64,000 nucleotides of DNA from NCBI RefSeq assembly GCF_019428685.1, contig NZ_CP080095.1, positions 4,092,001 to 4,156,000 on the forward strand, in the 5' to 3' direction. Position numbers and translations under genes: made by a program. Below are positions 44,556 through 51,847 of the stretch, piece by piece (position 1 is the stretch's first letter; each line of letters opens with the position of its first letter). This DNA is from Paraburkholderia edwinii (GTDB lineage Bacteria > Pseudomonadota > Gammaproteobacteria > Burkholderiales > Burkholderiaceae). The notes below the pieces were generated by a model that ran no database searches, had not been told where the DNA came from, and was given only the letters and a program-made list of their open reading frames with translations.

Positions 44556-45917
44556 TTAGCGGTGGGTTGCGACGCCCACCGAGCCCGTCAAACGCGCGCG
44601 CACAAAGCCGACATGCTCCCTCAACACATAGAGGGCGTCGGCATAGACAAGCGGTATCCGTAGCGCGTTGATCGCCACTTCCATGTTATCGAGTTCCGCG
44701 AGCAGGGTTCGTCTCTCCTCGGGCGTCGTATTACTCAAAGCGCGCCGCTCAAGCGCAATCAGGAGGCCGTAGAACCGATATATCTTCGACTTCATGCGCC
44801 AGCTGATCAGCGCGGGAAGGTAGCGAATGGCGGGCAAGATCAGGACCATCGCCGGCAGCAGCAACACCAGCAGGCGGTCGGCGACGGTGGCAAGCCAGAA
44901 CGGCAGATACCGGTAAAGAAAGCCCTTGCCGGAGCGGTAGTAGCGCAACGCGTCGTCGCTTATGCGAAAGCCGCGCGCCATCGGGCTCGGAAACTCGCCG
45001 GCGCGCTGCAGCAATCCCGCCCGGCCGTTCACCTCTTGAGCCGCCTCGATGATGAGGTCGGAGATCGCGGGATGAAGGCGGCTTTGCGCGATGATCTCGA
45101 CGGTCGGACTGATCAGATGCACAGTCTGCGGCGGAAGGATGCGGCGCAGATCGAGCACGCCGCGCGGCAAGTCAACCTCGCTCAGGTACGGAAACAGGCG
45201 TGTGTAGGCCGCGGCCTCGGAGAAGTTCATCAGCGTCAAGCTGGGCGTCTCGTGCAGTTTCAGGAGCAACGCGCGAGTCGTCGAGTCTCCGCTGAAGAGC
45301 GCCGCGTCGATGCTTCCTTCTGTCAGCGCGTTGGCTGCCTCCTGCGCGTCGAGCGTCAACAAGGTGGTCTTACCGCCCGGCACGATTCCGCTGGCGGCAA
45401 GCAATGCGAGCGCAAGCACGTGCGTCCCGCTCCCCTCCGGGCCGACCGCCACCCGCTTGCCCTCGAGCTGCGACAGGTCGGTGAGGCTACCACCGCCGCG
45501 CGAGAAAACGATGAGCGGCACATAGAAGACGCTGCCGAGCGACACCAGCGAATCGGTCGACATTCCCTGCCCGATGCCGCTTTGCACAAACGCGATATCA
45601 ACCCGGCTATGAGGCTCGAGCAGCTGTTTCAGGTTTTCGACCGAGCCGCCGGATTCGACGATTTCGAGGTTCACGCCCTTGCGCGCCAGGACCTGCTTGT
45701 ACTGCAGCGCCGTCTGCATGAAGACGCTGTTGCGCGGCCCTGCGCTCATCGTGATCGAGCGCGGCGGTGCGGGATCGATCCACCAGACGAGCGCGGAGAT
45801 CACGAGCGCCACGGCGAGCGCAATCGGCAACGCTGTCCGCGCGATCTCGTGCCAGAGCAGATGGTGGGGATGACGCGGGCCATGGCTGGAGCTGCCGTGC
45901 CAGAAGTCTCGTTTCAT
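44556..45917 (-). CDS. TAXI-family TRAP transporter solute-binding protein, membrane-anchored
   Basis: 453 residues. A first membrane segment (IALAVALVISALVWWI, about 31-47) anchors the N-terminus; the binding domain (about 50-340) carries ITMSAGPRNSVFMQTALQYKQVL and the TAXI-type VAVGPEGSGTHVLALALLAASG. A second hydrophobic region near 345-375 (FWLATVADRLLVLLLPAMVLILPAI) is followed by a cytoplasmic helical tail. No DctQ/M permease gene is adjacent, so it is an orphan or sensory-type TAXI protein. The start ATG is clear on the minus strand. Confidence 0.85.
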   Translation of the reverse strand: MKRDFWHGSSSHGPRHPHHLLWHEIARTALPIALAVALVISALVWWIDPAPPRSITMSAGPRNSVFMQTALQYKQVLARKGVNLEIVESGGSVENLKQLLEPHSRVDIAFVQSGIGQGMSTDSLVSLGSVFYVPLIVFSRGGGSLTDLSQLEGKRVAVGPEGSGTHVLALALLAASGIVPGGKTTLLTLDAQEAANALTEGSIDAALFSGDSTTRALLLKLHETPSLTLMNFSEAAAYTRLFPYLSEVDLPRGVLDLRRILPPQTVHLISPTVEIIAQSRLHPAISDLIIEAAQEVNGRAGLLQRAGEFPSPMARGFRISDDALRYYRSGKGFLYRYLPFWLATVADRLLVLLLPAMVLILPAIRYLPALISWRMKSKIYRFYGLLIALERRALSNTTPEERRTLLAELDNMEVAINALRIPLVYADALYVLREHVGFVRARLTGSVGVATHR

Positions 45918-46147
45918 GAGTGCAATGGGAGCGGATGACGAGCTGGCGCGTTCAAGGGCGCGGGCGCGAACGCGGGCCGTACGGCGTCAGGTTCGCGGGC
46001 GTTGTGTGACCGTATGAACGTATCTTAGGGCCTGTTCACGCCAATGCCAGGCCCACGGCTTGCCGAACGTTGATTCGCTTGGCTATTAGCGATACCTTTA
46101 CATCGATCCTGGTCGTCTGATGCTGGTCAACGAGGGGGAATCGTTTC

Positions 46148-46621
46148 GTGAAGAAAACGTGGGCTGTCTCCTGCATCGTCATCTTGAGCGCGATCCTCGG
46201 GGGATGCGGCAAGCAAGGATCGCAAAACGGCGCTGAGGCATCATCGGAGGCATCGGCAAGTCAGGCACCGGCTCAGCCAGCTTCGGGCGCGAGCGCTGCG
46301 CCTGCAGCATCAGGCGCGCAACAGAAGGCCGTGCTGGGCACGATCACCAAGGCGCAGTTACCGGCGGAAGCAGCCGACACACTGCGGCTGATCAAAGCGG
46401 GCGGTCCCTATCCTTTTAGTGAGGATGGCGTGCTGTTCCGTAACAGTGCGCTTTTGCTGCCGGAGCATCCGCGCGGCTACTACCACGCATACACGGTTCG
46501 CACGCCCGGCTCGACGGATCGCGGGCAGCGCCGGATCGTATGCGGCGGGCCGCGCAAGCAGATCGCCGAATGCTATTACACCGACGATTACTACGCGAGC
46601 TTGAAGCGCATCGCAGAGTGA
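46148..46621 (+). CDS. Lipoprotein with RNase Sa/barnase-type domain lacking catalytic residues
   Basis: 157 residues from a GTG. A lipobox (ILSAILGGC, Cys at about 20) is followed by an Ala/Ser/Gln linker and an RNase N1/T1-type domain from about residue 62. Compared with RNase Sa from memory, LPAEAADTLRLIKAGGP, DGVLFRN, GYYHAYTV, RGQRRIVCG and YYTDDYYASL align along the whole domain. The catalytic residues are replaced: RNase Sa Arg40 in NRES is Ser here (RNSAL), Glu54 in YYHEYTV is Ala, and His85 in GDHYATF is Tyr. The basic RRI stretch remains. Likely a lipid-anchored, inactive RNase-fold protein; alternatively a binding or inhibitory protein. Confidence 0.8.
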   Translation: MKKTWAVSCIVILSAILGGCGKQGSQNGAEASSEASASQAPAQPASGASAAPAASGAQQKAVLGTITKAQLPAEAADTLRLIKAGGPYPFSEDGVLFRNSALLLPEHPRGYYHAYTVRTPGSTDRGQRRIVCGGPRKQIAECYYTDDYYASLKRIAE

Positions 46622-46880
46622 AGACGGGGCTCGGTGTTTTGTATGAAGTTTTCGTCGTGTTAGCAGACGAATGAACTTCGCGAGTTCCCAGTCCGCGCCG
46701 GCAAAAAAGAGGCTCGTTTCGAATCGGCAAATCGACGAAAAGAGGCCTGAAAAAAGGCCTATTCGCGACGTAAGCGCACGTACCGGACCGATAGGATTTC
46801 GTCCTATATCCACTACGCACCATCACGCGTCCGATACCAGTCGGAGCGCGCTCTCACATCGGATTTGCGGTCAATTCAAC

Positions 46881-47597
46881 ATGACACGGCTCGCACGGCA
46901 CTACGTCCCAGAACAACCGCAACACGTTATCTTGCAGGGTCTTACCGGGCCCGCATTTCTCGACGAAGGAGACTACCTGTACTTCATCGCCTGCCTGGCG
47001 GACGCCGCGCGCGTCGCCGGCCTGGCGGTCCACGCATGGGTACTAATGCCTGAGGCGGTGCAGTTCCTCGTTACGCCTTCGTACGAGTCGAGTGTGGCAA
47101 TGGTGATGCAGGCGGTCGGCCGCCGCTATGTCGAGACGTTCAACCGCCGCCATGGACGCCGCGGTATGGTGTGGCGCGGTGGGTACCGGGCAACCGTGAT
47201 CGAGCCTGAGCGGTATTTCCTGCTCGCAAGCCAGGTCATCGATCATGCGCCGGTGCGCAACCGGCTTGTCGCCGAGCCCGGGACATACCCGTGGTCGAGC
47301 TATACGCATCACATCGGGATGCGTGTCGATAGCTTTATCAAGGATCATTCGCTCTATTCGGCGCTCGGCGATACACCGTTCGAGCGACAGCGGGCTTACC
47401 GCGATCTGGGTGAACGGCCTCTTGATGAACATGAGGTGGATAACCTGATGCAGTCGACGCTCAAGGGCTGGGTGCTCGGGAGCGCTGCGTATTGCGAGTG
47501 GGCGGCGCAGACGGCTAATCGGAGGTTGATGCCGTTGCTGTTGCGGGATCGGGCGGTGAAGGGTGGTACGGCGCGGGCGCTTGCGCACGTGGGGTAA
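46881..47597 (+). CDS. RAYT (Y1-type) transposase homologue with lost catalytic residues
   Basis: 238 residues starting MTRLARHYVPEQPQHVILQG. The overall pattern of REP-associated tyrosine transposases is intact: QHVILQG, AWVLMPE, FNRRHGRRGMVWRGGYRA and YPWSSYTHH. However, the HxH motif usually seen as MTNHVHLL is MPEAVQFL here, and the catalytic tyrosine in the usual RYIELNPVRA is replaced (QVIDHAPVRN). Neither the metal ligands nor the nucleophile remain, yet the frame is complete. It may be a domesticated DNA-binding protein. The frame extends upstream to 46671, but the ATG at 46881 begins the conserved part. No REP hairpins were seen around it. Confidence 0.8.
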   Translation: MTRLARHYVPEQPQHVILQGLTGPAFLDEGDYLYFIACLADAARVAGLAVHAWVLMPEAVQFLVTPSYESSVAMVMQAVGRRYVETFNRRHGRRGMVWRGGYRATVIEPERYFLLASQVIDHAPVRNRLVAEPGTYPWSSYTHHIGMRVDSFIKDHSLYSALGDTPFERQRAYRDLGERPLDEHEVDNLMQSTLKGWVLGSAAYCEWAAQTANRRLMPLLLRDRAVKGGTARALAHVG

Positions 47598-47690
47598 GCG
47601 ATTGATTTGTGAGCGCCAATTCTTCACGTGCTTTAAGACGTAGTCACAAACTCAGAGCCGCTGGACGCTTTCCAACACAACGCATTCGGG

Positions 47691-48557
47691 CTATACGGAA
47701 TCCGCCACCAGACGAGCACGTATCCAGTCGATGAAGGTGGACATATCCTCGGGCAGCATTCGGCCCGCCGCAGGCAGCGCCATAAAGCCGAATGGAAGTT
47801 CGACGAAGCCCCACGGCGCGATCAATTGCCGGTCTTCGAGTTCCTTTCGCACAAACCTCTTTTCGACAAGCGCAACTCCGAGTCCAGAAAGTGCAGCCTC
47901 GATACAAAGATGAGTATGCGGGAACGTGATTTCCTCACCCGTTGCGATTCTTTCCTTGCTCTGCTTATCCCATTGCAGCCAGGCAGTTGAGTTGAAATCG
48001 TGGCCAATGCGGGTGCCGGCCTTGGCCGCACGCCTGTAGGCAGGCGCGCATACGGGGCCGAAAGCGGCGGGCGCAAGGCGGATGGCACGTTCGCGGTCGC
48101 TCTCGGGATATGACGTGAGATCCCATGCAATGACGAGATCGGCACCTTCGGTGCGGATCTCGCGCGCTGAGGTCATCGACAGCCGGATGCGAATGTCTGG
48201 CCAGGAGCGATAGAAGTCGGCCAGGTTAGGCACGAGCCAACGCATCGCGAACGTTGCGCTGCACGCCACGTGCAGACCCGATTGCCGCGCCTGCTCACGG
48301 ACCCTGGCGTAGCCATGCTCGAGCTGCTCGAAAACTGAACTCACAAGCGCATACAGCGCCTGCCCGTTCTGATTCAGTTTGAGTCCCGTTCCTTCCTTGG
48401 AGAAAAGCGGTGCGCCGACATGCGCCTGAAGCAGTTTCAACTGCCGACTGACCGCACCATGGGTTCGACAGAGTTCCTCGGCGGCTCGGGTCACCGATTG
48501 ATTTCTGGCGGTTGACTCGAACGCTCGCAGGGATGAGAGCGGAGGAAGAGCGCGCAC
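47691..48557 (-). CDS. LysR-family regulator, GcvA-like
   Basis: 288 residues, start MRALPPLSSLRAFESTARNQSVTRAAEELCRTHGAVSRQLKLLQAHVG, then the effector domain. The winged helix and SRQLKLLQ recognition helix are complete. It is divergent from the phage-like small gene at 48840, with a 282-base gap. No metabolic partner is adjacent, so its target is unclear. Confidence 0.86.
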   Translation of the reverse strand: MRALPPLSSLRAFESTARNQSVTRAAEELCRTHGAVSRQLKLLQAHVGAPLFSKEGTGLKLNQNGQALYALVSSVFEQLEHGYARVREQARQSGLHVACSATFAMRWLVPNLADFYRSWPDIRIRLSMTSAREIRTEGADLVIAWDLTSYPESDRERAIRLAPAAFGPVCAPAYRRAAKAGTRIGHDFNSTAWLQWDKQSKERIATGEEITFPHTHLCIEAALSGLGVALVEKRFVRKELEDRQLIAPWGFVELPFGFMALPAAGRMLPEDMSTFIDWIRARLVADSV

Positions 48558-48839
48558 CTACTGTCCTTGGTTAAAAAAACTCACAGATATCGTAGAAAAA
48601 ATCGATTTTCGGATAGTACCCTGGACGCGTATCTTGCACTTCGGCAAAGCACCGGGCTGGATTCGCCGAACGGCCAAAACGAGGTGCTTGACACAACATT
48701 TTGGGCTCCGTTGCGAAGCACATCCGTCGCCGCGTGACTGCTCATTACCCGTCAAGCACACGTCGCAATTCGACAGAATCTTTGCCGAATGCAATGCAGA
48801 TCGGGAATAGGATTTTTTAGCATGAAAGGGGATCGGACA

Positions 48840-49172
48840 ATGCCGCAAGAACGGCCTCTGACTTCTCGTTCGCCTGTGTCGTTGGATCAGCGTCTACAGG
48901 CATTGCTACAGCACATGCTAGGAGCATGGCCTGACGATCCGGGTCGGGCTGGCTGGGGGCGCCGCAACTACTTCATGACGAGACCGGGCAAAGTCGATGA
49001 TGCATTCCAAGAGCTTGTCGCCATTGGGATGGCTTATGTCGGCAGTCGTATGGCAGAGGATATTCGCGTCTATCACGCTACGGAAAAAGGATGTCGCGCA
49101 ATCGGGTTGAATCAAGCTCAGGTAAGGCGGGCAATCGACGCGGCCAGGCAGTCTCAGCCCGCGTCGTCGTAA
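48840..49172 (+). CDS. Phage-like hypothetical protein
   Basis: 110 residues from MPQERPLTSRSPVSLDQRLQ. GGGGATCGGACA precedes the ATG. The central stretch RRNYFMTRPGKVDDAFQELVAIGMA, with a C-terminal Ala/Gln helix, resembles small proteins of prophages and integrative elements. No integrase, capsid or other phage gene is seen nearby, so an isolated relic is possible. It borders the CDI-type array on the right. Confidence 0.6.
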   Translation: MPQERPLTSRSPVSLDQRLQALLQHMLGAWPDDPGRAGWGRRNYFMTRPGKVDDAFQELVAIGMAYVGSRMAEDIRVYHATEKGCRAIGLNQAQVRRAIDAARQSQPASS

Positions 49173-49406
49173 TCGGCATCAGCGGGAAGGCGGCCGAAAC
49201 TGAATTGCTAGCGCTGGAGTGTCGCCATGAGGTGTCCGCGGTAGTCGCAGTCTCCAGCCGTACCAAACGCCGCCGAATAATCCCTCCTGTTAGATCCTGA
49301 TGAGAATGGTCCGTATGGTTCAATCGTCGGGCGCTTCCGCCTGACCGCTCGACATGCGCCAACTATACGGTGGGCTTGCGCCACCCGTGTTCTGCGTAGC
49401 AACGGA

Positions 49407-49832
49407 TCACAATTCCGCTCCAGACGACGTTACGTACTTCGATAGCGCTTCTGAGAAACGCTCAAGGCCTTCGCTATTCCCGCGCAAGGTGACTGGCACG
49501 CCATCTAGCGTGAGAGAAAGGCTGCTCCCCACTTTGTTGAACGGATCTCGAACGCGAACTCCTTCGTATGGGTAAGAGCGCGCAGTCATAAAGCAAACCA
49601 CAAGATAGCGTTCGTAGAGGCTAAAGCGATAGAACGCTCCGCCAGAGCGCAAATAGGGACCACCAAACGAGGCGATAACGCGAACCTGTGCCAAACGCCG
49701 TCCACCAGCTTTGTCCAACATCCTTGGCAAACCAGGTAGCACAGCGAATACGATTACAGCAAACGCGAGCACTATCGAAATCGTGACGAATGCTTCGAAT
49801 GGGCTCAGCGTTCCATGGCTAAGAAGGGTCAT
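49407..49832 (-). CDS. Membrane-anchored hypothetical protein
   Basis: 141 residues (MTLLSHGTLSPFEAFVTISIVLAFAVIVFAVLPGLPRML...). One strong transmembrane helix near residues 15-35 is followed by an 80-residue cytoplasmic-type domain with alternating beta strands (FGGPYLRSGGAFYRFSLYERYLVV, VGSSLSLTLDGVPVTLRG). Located at the end of the orphan toxin/immunity array and in the same direction, it may be a membrane immunity protein, but no toxin fragment lies directly before it. Family not recognised. Confidence 0.6.
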   Translation of the reverse strand: MTLLSHGTLSPFEAFVTISIVLAFAVIVFAVLPGLPRMLDKAGGRRLAQVRVIASFGGPYLRSGGAFYRFSLYERYLVVCFMTARSYPYEGVRVRDPFNKVGSSLSLTLDGVPVTLRGNSEGLERFSEALSKYVTSSGAEL

Positions 49833-49977
49833 TTCTTGTTCGCTCGGCGATTGATAGGTGCGGTCAATAGTGACGTTGATTGGACACTAACGCCTGTACC
49901 AATACCGAGTGACAAGCCGTTGATGTACCGGTAGGATCGCACCAAGTTTTTCGATCAAGCCGCAACGTTGCCAAGCG

Positions 49978-50109
49978 TTAGCTAAAGAAGAACTTCTTGA
50001 TCGCTATTCCGCCAATAGTTAAAAACATGATTGCAACGCAAATCCAGTAGACGGTTTTCTGCTTCGGAGTGAATTTTTCGTACTCTTCTTGAGTCGGCCC
50101 TCGGACCAT
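49978..50109 (-). CDS. Small membrane protein, candidate immunity protein
   Basis: A 43-codon gene: MVRGPTQEEYEKFTPKQK, then the hydrophobic helix TVYWICVAIMFLTIGGIAI, then KKFFFS. A GAGG ribosome-binding site lies 8-11 bases before the ATG. It follows a toxin-tail fragment whose stop is 9 bases upstream. The design (short charged head, one helix, basic FFS end) resembles the 40-codon frame at 51009-51131. Too short for routine gene calling. A membrane immunity role is inferred from position. Confidence 0.55.
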   Translation of the reverse strand: MVRGPTQEEYEKFTPKQKTVYWICVAIMFLTIGGIAIKKFFFS

Positions 50110-50118
50110 TTTCTGACC

Positions 50119-50334
50119 TCATTTATTCGGCTGGATCACTGAAACACCGTGGCTGCGAAGCGTAACTCCGACGTTCAATCTCCCCGGAGAGCCGGCACCA
50201 ATCTCAAGCGCAGTCGAACCTGAAGCTCGACGCTGCGACCGATCTTCATCACTTTATCGCTTTCTGGCACAGGCTTATTTAAGGTCTTCGATCACATTCT
50301 TCTCATTCGGATGCAACTGCCGATTGTATAAATC
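50119..50334 (-). pseudogene. Frameshifted CdiA pre-toxin/toxin-tail remnant
   Basis: The start of this stretch (50275-50334) reads DLYNRQLHPNEKNVIEDLK and stop, matching GADLYNRQLHPDEYKRAEKD at the pre-toxin boundary of the CdiA fragment at 60626-63793. Downstream, in other frames, come NKPVPESDKVMKIGRSVE and SGSTALEIGAGSPGRLNVG, then VTLRSHGVSVIQPNK and a stop at 50119. Thus a toxin region has been truncated and shifted in frame. Its former stop directly precedes the small membrane gene at 49978-50109. Confidence 0.6.
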
Positions 50335-50340
50335 TAGGTT

Positions 50341-50607
50341 TCACCACCAAGGAGAAGACAGCAATATCCACTTCACCCGCTGACGCCCCTCAACACTTGA
50401 CAACAAGTCAATCGGGCGTTGCTGATCCAGCATTGGGACTTCGCGGTACAACCAGCGGAGCGCGTCGGACTTCAAGCACCCCCAAATCACCTTGGCTAAG
50501 CCTTCATCGGGAACCAACTTCAGCAACTCTTCGGTAACGCTATTAACCTGCCACTCTGGGGCAAGTGCCTCGACAAACCCATCCCAACCCTCAAGTTCAA
50601 AATTCAC
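50341..50607 (-). CDS. Small acidic protein with ParS/MbcA antitoxin-like tail
   Basis: 88 residues: MNFELEGWDGFVEALAPEWQ, then a helical part ending LDQQRPIDLLSSVEGRQRVK. That segment resembles the RPxDLLxxxxGxxxV signature of the toxin-binding domain in Xre/MbcA/ParS antitoxins. It follows a toxin-tail fragment (50688-50852) on the same strand after an 80-base gap. Two readings are possible: a CDI immunity gene, or a captured antitoxin; the N-terminal helix-turn-helix of Xre antitoxins is missing. Function tentative. Confidence 0.5.
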   Translation of the reverse strand: MNFELEGWDGFVEALAPEWQVNSVTEELLKLVPDEGLAKVIWGCLKSDALRWLYREVPMLDQQRPIDLLSSVEGRQRVKWILLSSPWW

Positions 50608-50687
50608 GTGCCCCCTCCACTCAAGGATTTAAACGAAATCAAATTCGCCCCACCTGCATTCTGAGCAGATGGGGCCAATATGGCTTG

Positions 50688-50852
50688 CTACCCTTGGTCA
50701 CGGGCCCACGCACTCAATGCCTGCGCAACATCGTATGATCCGCCACCGTGCGAAGCATTTGTCAACTGATCTACCGTGACGCCAAGTGCTTGACGTGCGG
50801 CAGGATTTGTTAGGTCAGCAGTTCCGACTGATATTGCCTCCCACAACTCCAA
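50688..50852 (-). pseudogene. C-terminal fragment of a polymorphic toxin
   Basis: 54 residues read ELWEAISVGTADLTNPAARQ, then ALGVTVDQLTNASHGGGSYD and VAQALSAWARDQG with a stop. The frame is blocked upstream by a stop at 50853-50855, so only the toxin tail remains. The segment overlaps, in another frame, the remnant at 50815-50889 from the preceding module, which places a recombination junction around 50840. Toxin family not recognised. Confidence 0.5.
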
Positions 50853-50889
50853 CTATTTGGATAGCTGCGTACAGACGCCTCCAGTTCAC
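50815..50889 (-). pseudogene. N-terminal fragment of a small membrane immunity-like gene
   Basis: From a GTG the frame reads MNWRRLYAAIQIVGVVGGN and stops after 24 codons. The sequence clearly parallels MNWRRAYAVFQIYVMVFLV of the gene at 51431-51687. The GTG overlaps (GTGA) the stop of a preceding tail reading LQKHEGNLHESHTGDRK, in the same way as the ATGA overlap at 51684. So this is the start of a duplicated immunity gene cut off by insertion of another toxin tail. Confidence 0.5.
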
Positions 50890-51008
50890 TTCCGGTCTCC
50901 CGTATGACTTTCGTGTAGGTTGCCCTCGTGCTTTTGCAGCACGAGTATCTCGCTCCCTCCGCTTTCTTTTGAAACAGCACGGACGGCGGCACAGTCGGAT
51001 TTGCTGTT

Positions 51009-51131
51009 TCAGCTAAAGAAAACGCTTTTCACCACCACGTACACGACGAAGCCCATAATTGCGATGAAGACAATAACTCCAATGATCGTTTGACCGCGTG
51101 TCTTAGGAGACGAGCCCGGAATTCCAACCAT
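51009..51131 (-). CDS. Small membrane protein, candidate immunity protein
   Basis: A 40-codon frame: MVGIPGSSPKTRGQ, a hydrophobic helix (TIIGVIVFIAIMGFVVYVVV) and KSVFFS at the end. AGGTGG lies 6-11 bases before the ATG. It directly follows a CdiA fragment (51156-51314), and the same frame runs through both, so it can also be seen as the end of a fusion; an independent start is more likely because the fragment is internally deleted. Similar in design to 49978-50109. Confidence 0.5.
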   Translation of the reverse strand: MVGIPGSSPKTRGQTIIGVIVFIAIMGFVVYVVVKSVFFS

Positions 51132-51155
51132 GCTTACCACCTGAATCCTGTTGCG

Positions 51156-51314
51156 CCAAGCCTGTTGCTTGGCGCCATCAGTGATGTTGATCGCGCCGCC
51201 CATTCCACCCTGCTTCCCATCATATGTGGGAGCTGCCTTCGTTATACCGAGGACCGCTTTCTCCCCCCATCCGCCAGGATCACCGGCCCATGTGCTCAGA
51301 GTAGCCGGGTTCAA
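51156..51314 (-). pseudogene. CdiA pre-toxin fragment
   Basis: Contains GGMGGAINITDGAKQQAW, matching SGGAINITDGTKQQQL in the CdiA fragment at 54264-57665 and LGGAITISDGVKQQW at 51684-51827. Similarity ends abruptly after KQQAW, and the frame runs on into the small membrane protein at 51009-51131. This is one of three copies of the same short CdiA block. Confidence 0.6.
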
Positions 51315-51377
51315 ACTGCGAAGCCGCGTGTGTATTCAGGGGGAAAAGAGGGAAGGCTCATCATTACGCCTGCTTGA
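51288..51377 (+). pseudogene. SymE-like toxin remnant
   Basis: The plus strand reads VLRVAGFKLRSRVCIQGEKR in one frame and EGRLIITPA plus stop in another. Together they match AGFEPRSRVCVQVEERRFVI of the symE-like gene at 58528-58698, with a one-base frameshift in the middle. The bases after the stop (ACGAACCCAGCC) resemble the terminator that follows the other copy. It is antisense to the start of the CdiA fragment at 51156-51314. Confidence 0.6.
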
Positions 51378-51430
51378 GCGATGCACAAGTAACGAACCCA
51401 GCCGCAGCAAGGTTCATCGCTTCTGCTCGT

Positions 51431-51687
51431 TCAGTTCTTGAACCAAGGACCGAAGCGTTCAGAGTCGTCGCTCAACATACCGGCCTTGCGGAGATGCTTC
51501 GGTAGCAGTCTGATGAAGACCACCATTAATATCAGGAACAACGGCAGCCCAATTGCCGAGAATGCGATGTCCTCGTCCAGATTGAATGTCACACAACGAG
51601 GAACGACCAGCAACCCGCACCAATCGTGGCCACTAAAAAAACCATGACGTAAATTTGAAACACTGCATACGCTCGACGCCAGTTCAT
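51431..51687 (-). pseudogene. Two-helix membrane immunity-like gene broken by a frameshift
   Basis: The ATG at 51687 overlaps (ATGA) the stop of a CdiA tail. The first frame gives MNWRRAYAVFQIYVMVFLVA followed by TIGAGCWSFLVV and a stop. The second, overlapping by 25 bases, gives LVVPRCVTFNLDEDIAFSAI, then GLPLFLILMVVFIRLLPKHL and RKAGMLSDDSERFGPWFKN. Joined by a one-base shift near 51600 these would make an 85-residue protein with two membrane helices, the usual form of immunity to membrane-acting toxins. Two separate small proteins are the alternative. Confidence 0.5.
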
Positions 51688-51827
51688 TTCTTGTCCCCTG
51701 CGCTGCGGAATTCGGCCGTCGAACTTGTATCGCGACTGATGCCCGCGACCGCTTCCGCAGCCGTAGACCCCGTCCATTGCTGCTTTACTCCATCGGAGAT
51801 GGTGATGGCCCCGCCCAGCGCTTGCAA
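51684..51827 (-). pseudogene. CdiA fragment with GGAI-SDG-KQQ block
   Basis: Reads LQALGGAITISDGVKQQW, TGSTAAEAVAGISRDTSS, TAEFRSAGDKK and stop. It parallels the CdiA block GGAINITDGTKQQ..TGQTAEEAVASINRDTTG at about residues 640-675 of the fragment at 54264-57665. Only this 48-codon piece remains, and its stop overlaps the ATG of the next gene by ATGA. The upstream boundary is 20 bases from the stop of the gene at 51848. Confidence 0.65.
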
Positions 51828-51847
51828 CCACATATGACACTTGTCGT

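Noticed and set aside
46020..46060. GGCCTGTTCACG as an insertion-sequence end
   Set aside because: No matching inverted copy, target duplication or transposase gene was found within reach.
48840..49172. Prophage remnant
   Set aside because: Only one phage-like small gene is present; no integrase, attachment site or structural genes were found around it.
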